A DNA stretch of 64,000 nt from Gorsachius magnificus (lineage: Eukaryota > Chordata > Aves > Pelecaniformes > Ardeidae): contig CM067084.1 in NCBI GenBank assembly GCA_034008185.1, positions 13,597,385-13,661,384 on the forward strand. The letters are read 5' to 3'. The notes beneath the pieces were generated by a model. That model was not told the DNA's origin and did no database searches. It saw nothing but the letters and a program-made list of their open reading frames with translations. The position numbers and the translations under genes are program-made. Each line of letters starts with the position of its first letter. The first letter of the stretch is position 1. Below are positions 60,524 to 64,000 of this stretch, one piece after another.

Positions 60524-63275
60524 AGTTCACCATGACTGGTTAAAAAACCACATTCAATAGGATAACAAATATTTCATACTATTTCCATCTGCCGGAGGTA
60601 TACAGACCACAGAAAGCCGTGGTGTCTGCAGTGATTTCCTGCACACTGTGACAGTATCAAAAAACAGCCCTGTGCTATTAAATGGATAAGAAGGGGAGGC
60701 AGAGAAATAAAAGCTGGATGAGGGGAAACACAGGGTAAACTTGAGCAGGGAGCTTAGAGGAAGGGAAAGAAAAATGGCTCGTGGAATAGCAAGGGAGAGA
60801 AAAGGAACAGACAAATAATATAGGACAGATTTAAAAAGAAATAAAAAACCTAACCTGCTGGACTCTGAGGGAAAGAAGTACACACTGGAAAAACAATTCC
60901 CTGGAAAGTGCACGTTGGGCTCTCAGGAATTTTGCTTTCTCTAGGCAATGCTATGTACAAAAATAATTTAAAATGCAGATTCTTTTGAGGATGTTAGCTC
61001 CCAAGCCTGTGAGGAATATCATGTCAGAAAAGCAGGAGTCATCTTCTCAGGGCAGACCTTAAACTCTTTCTAGGCTGACCCTTTCAAACTATTTTTCTTT
61101 CTGTTTTTTAAAGACATTGTCTTTCCCTCCATTTCTCCAAATAGCACAAAGAAACAAAAGACTGTTTACAGGTACACTGTTTTTCAAAAAAGGAGAGTTT
61201 AGCTAGCAGCAAGGAACCTGGCAGAACAGATTTTACAGAAGGATGCTAGCATAAGCAGCCAAAGACTGAGCTTCTGGCGTGAGGAATAGACTTTAATATT
61301 GCACAAGTGTGAAACAGAAATTAAAGAGAGACAGAGAAAACATTAAAACGTTATTTTGTGACAGTGCTGCTGGACTTGGCCTTGCTTTCTTATGAGATAC
61401 TTGACCCTCTAGACAGCTCCCACTCTTACTGTAGAGCAAGAACTGCTAACAAGCTCCCACTGGGTGCAAATGAGGAACCCACCTGTTTGGAAGATGTGTT
61501 GACACAGAATGGGTGGTTTCCTCACCATGAGTAAGATAGACTTGTGGGCTAATGCGTGCAAAACATTCCTCACACACACGAAAAGAGGCTAAGGAAGGGT
61601 GGGAGGACTCAAGAACACAAGTATGCATGCGCTAGATGAGAATGAAGAACATAGGGACAGACAGAGTGGTTTCTCTCCTTAGTAACAAAGTTGGCTATCT
61701 TAGACTTGCTACTAAGCTGCTGAACAATAACATAAAAAGGGCAAGTTTCCCACTGCCCATGAGGAATGCAATCTTTGCTGAGAGAGCAGAAGCCACATTC
61801 TTTAGCAAATTAGATGCATCAGCTAGGATTTGGCAGAACCTCCTGAATGCAGGCCTCCAAATCTGCACTTAACCACTTGCTGGGACAGTCTTTCAAGAAG
61901 TATTAAGCGTTCCTACTATGGATATATGCACATCGCAGAGATTAGGAAATCTTTCTGGAGGGAACACACATGCCAATAGCATAATGCTTCTAGGTAGTAC
62001 TGGGCTTGAATATCCAAAAATGCCATGGAGGATCCATGTGGATAAAATAAAAGGCAAAATAGGAATTCAGAAGTGCAAGGTACACCCCACTGTTGAGCTG
62101 GAATATCATAGCCAGCTGGGTAGCCTAGACTGCTCATCAAGGAGCACTCCTTCACACAGACACAGATTAGGCAGAGACAGGGAGAACACAGGTCAAGCTG
62201 AAAGCTTTGGACGCATGCTGACACCCCTCCCAGCACTGCAGTGCTGCACTGCTCCAGGCCAAGTCCTCCGCTGATGGCTCAGAAGCAGCCTGCAAGTCAC
62301 GCTGCTTTAAAGAAGGGATGGAAAAGCTCCTGATAATGTATGTCCAAAAAGGTATGTTGGCCACAAAGTATGTACACAAAAATTTAAGAAGAGTCATTGG
62401 GCTCCTTGTGTAAATCCACAAAACAGATGTTGTCAGGACACTTCTAAGCTAAAAGCCATGAACTACAGTAAACAAAGGTGAGTGAAAATGAGCCACTAAA
62501 GATGGGACTATTATGTTTCCTCTGAAAATATGAGAGTCTTATTTGGCCTTAAATTCCTAGTTGGAACATGAATCGGCACTTACTGATGTTCTCCTTGAGC
62601 AAAATAGCTGAGCTATATTTGTGTTCTTGGGATAAACAATCAGCCTCTTTCAGTGTCCCTGAAATGCTCCTGAGTGGGGGAAGATGTTTAAGGAACACAG
62701 GGATTAAGACAGAGCAGGGAATTTTCTCTTTCCAACAGTGCTCAGCCTCCTGCAAGATATTCGTACACTTTAGCTTCTCTCCCTGTGTCCTTCTTCCTTT
62801 TCTGCCATTTCTTGCACCTTGAAGTTGTGGACAGACAGTTGTGGACAACTTCAATTGTGGCATTTCTGATTTTTGGAGCTCTTCACCGTGCTACCCAAAA
62901 TGAAGCTGTCACCATGTGTAATCTTTAATTAGCTGCAAGATCTCTGAGGTGGGCACTACCTCTTCTGACACATGGCTCCCACAACCTCTCACAAAGGCCC
63001 AGACTGAGCACTAAGATTTTCTTCCTTCACAACATTTTTGTCATCATCTTGATCAGATGGACATGACTGCCTTCAGAGTGGTTGGAAAGGACTGCCACTT
63101 ATTCTCCCACCTCCCCTCCTAGTTGCAAAGGAACCGATTTCCCCGTTACACTGGTAACTCTGGTGATGGGTACGGTGGGAGAGGAACGCGGTGGTTTGCC
63201 CTGCTCCCCAGACTGGCTCTCTGCGTGCACCAAAGCTCAGCCTCGGAAACATGGCAGCCCTTCCGACCCGTCTGT
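60524..63275. other. Single-copy non-coding sequence
   Basis: No gene or transposon family was recognised. Minus-strand and plus-strand frames of 60-119 codons overlap without domains. A/T-rich filler with short A-runs dominates. Confidence 0.55.
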
Positions 63276-63299
63276 CCCCCCTCCCATCCCCTCCCCCCC
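63276..63299 (-). other. Strong putative G-quadruplex motif (minus strand)
   Basis: Plus-strand C-runs of 6, 3, 4 and 7 lie at 63276-63281, 63283-63285, 63288-63291 and 63293-63299. On the minus strand this gives four G-runs with loops of 1, 2 and 1 bases. It is the tightest such motif found in the window; the C-rich strand could also form an i-motif. Confidence 0.8.
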
Positions 63300-64000
63300 T
63301 AAGCCAGTGCCTTTCCCAGTTAACCTGCAAATGGGAAAGAGGAGCTGGTGCAGGAGACAGCAAAGAAAGATGCACACAGCATAGGGTGCTGCCCACGCTC
63401 CAAACAGCCATCCAGGGGGAGGCAGACCCCAGGCTGACTTTCTATAATTTACCCCCTCTGATGGTGTCTCTTCTTCTGTTTACCTGAGTGTAGAGCTATG
63501 GGCAGGGAAGGAGCCACCTACATGTCACAGGAAAAAAAGGAAAACTGAGAGGAAAAAAAAAAAAAGAACAGGATGGAGTTTGCTTTTAAAATAACCACAA
63601 TCTATCAATAGTTCAAAATAGGCTTTTTAATTATAGGATACCCTATAACCTTCACCCTTATCGACTGATTATTTCATAAGCAGTTTTGCTTGCTGCAAGC
63701 TCCTTAATAGACAGAAATCAGGGCAGAGTGAGAATGCAGGAAAGGAAAGGGGGTCCTTGCCAGAGCAGGCCAGGGCATCACTATAGCCAGTGTGGGAGCA
63801 GAAACTGCATGAAACGTACTTAACCCAGTTAAGCAGCAGAGTCATTGCATCCCTCCTGCTGTAAAGGGAGTATAGGGAAGAATACTGCTTATTCAGGAAT
63901 AATTAGTGTTGCAAGAATATTCCTATATGTAAAATGAATCTTTTCTTAAAATATTAATAAAAAAATTTACAGTTTGCTTGGAATTAAATCTCAGTTTGTA
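63300..64000. other. Non-coding sequence at right edge
   Basis: An A13 run lies near 63554. AT-rich sequence from 63585 to 63720 contains TTTTAATTATAGG and CTGATTATTTCATAAG words and resembles the candidate regulatory segments elsewhere, but too little is visible to call it. No gene was recognised. Confidence 0.45.

Noticed and set aside
63440..63520. Possible L2 3' end (GGGCAGGGA-like word)
   Set aside because: Only one short word fits; the diagnostic CCTAGCACAATGG block is absent.
1..64000. Prokaryotic-style systems: CRISPR arrays, operons, defence islands, prophage
   Set aside because: The composition, CR1/L2/MIR elements and absence of compact coding exclude a bacterial or phage origin. 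No regularly spaced repeats were seen.

Overview
This is vertebrate nuclear DNA, most likely from a bird. The diagnostic feature is a CR1 LINE at 6357-6852 on the minus strand. It keeps the typical avian 3' end (tandem ATTCTATGAT-like octamers, here seen as their complement at 6357-6374) and the C-terminal part of ORF2 open for 137 codons. Low repeat density, single-copy filler, short A/T tracts and the absence of Alu, L1 or recent LTR elements fit an avian or other sauropsid genome. I found no operons, ribosome-binding-site-led genes, CRISPR arrays or other prokaryotic features.

I cannot support a single host protein-coding exon, rRNA, functional tRNA or known ncRNA in these 64 kb. The open frames that exist are short, overlap on both strands, or lie inside transposon fossils. 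The window is best read as intergenic or deep intronic sequence, probably part of a gene-poor regulatory domain. The neighbouring or host gene cannot be named from the sequence.

Layout. 1-897: reverse-transcriptase part of an old CR1-clade LINE, minus strand, running off the left edge. 1034-2766: a long, decayed but clearly recognisable L2-type LINE, plus strand, including its 3' end. 5505-5580: a tRNA-like fossil. 6357-6852: the younger CR1. 11040-11510 and 28270-28680: GC- and CpG-rich patches in an otherwise CpG-poor window. 11716-11780: probable degraded CR1/L3 3' end. 35550-35692: a MIR-type CORE-SINE fragment. 56372-56430: a probable L3/CR1-type 3' end fossil. Between these lies single-copy sequence. 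About ten segments in it have the texture of conserved non-coding elements: AT-rich, rich in homeodomain, POU, MEF2, FOX or NKX-like words, and free of simple repeats. The most convincing are 8500-8960, 18690-19230, 19545-19890, 33770-33960, 39000-39450, 47100-47830 and 57720-58060. Several compact sequence-structure features also stand out: putative G-quadruplex motifs at 20617-20637, 27605-27626, 34218-34251 and 63276-63299, a perfect 9-bp-stem hairpin at 60497-60523, and short local duplications at 13535, 20921, 44530 and 51483.

No previously undescribed biological system with a convincing coding basis was found. The most interesting points are the survival of very old mobile elements in a bird-like genome, a homopolymer apparently grown from an internal LINE A-run, and the cluster of candidate regulatory segments. 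All family assignments are by-eye recognition from memory of repeat families. No database search was run.
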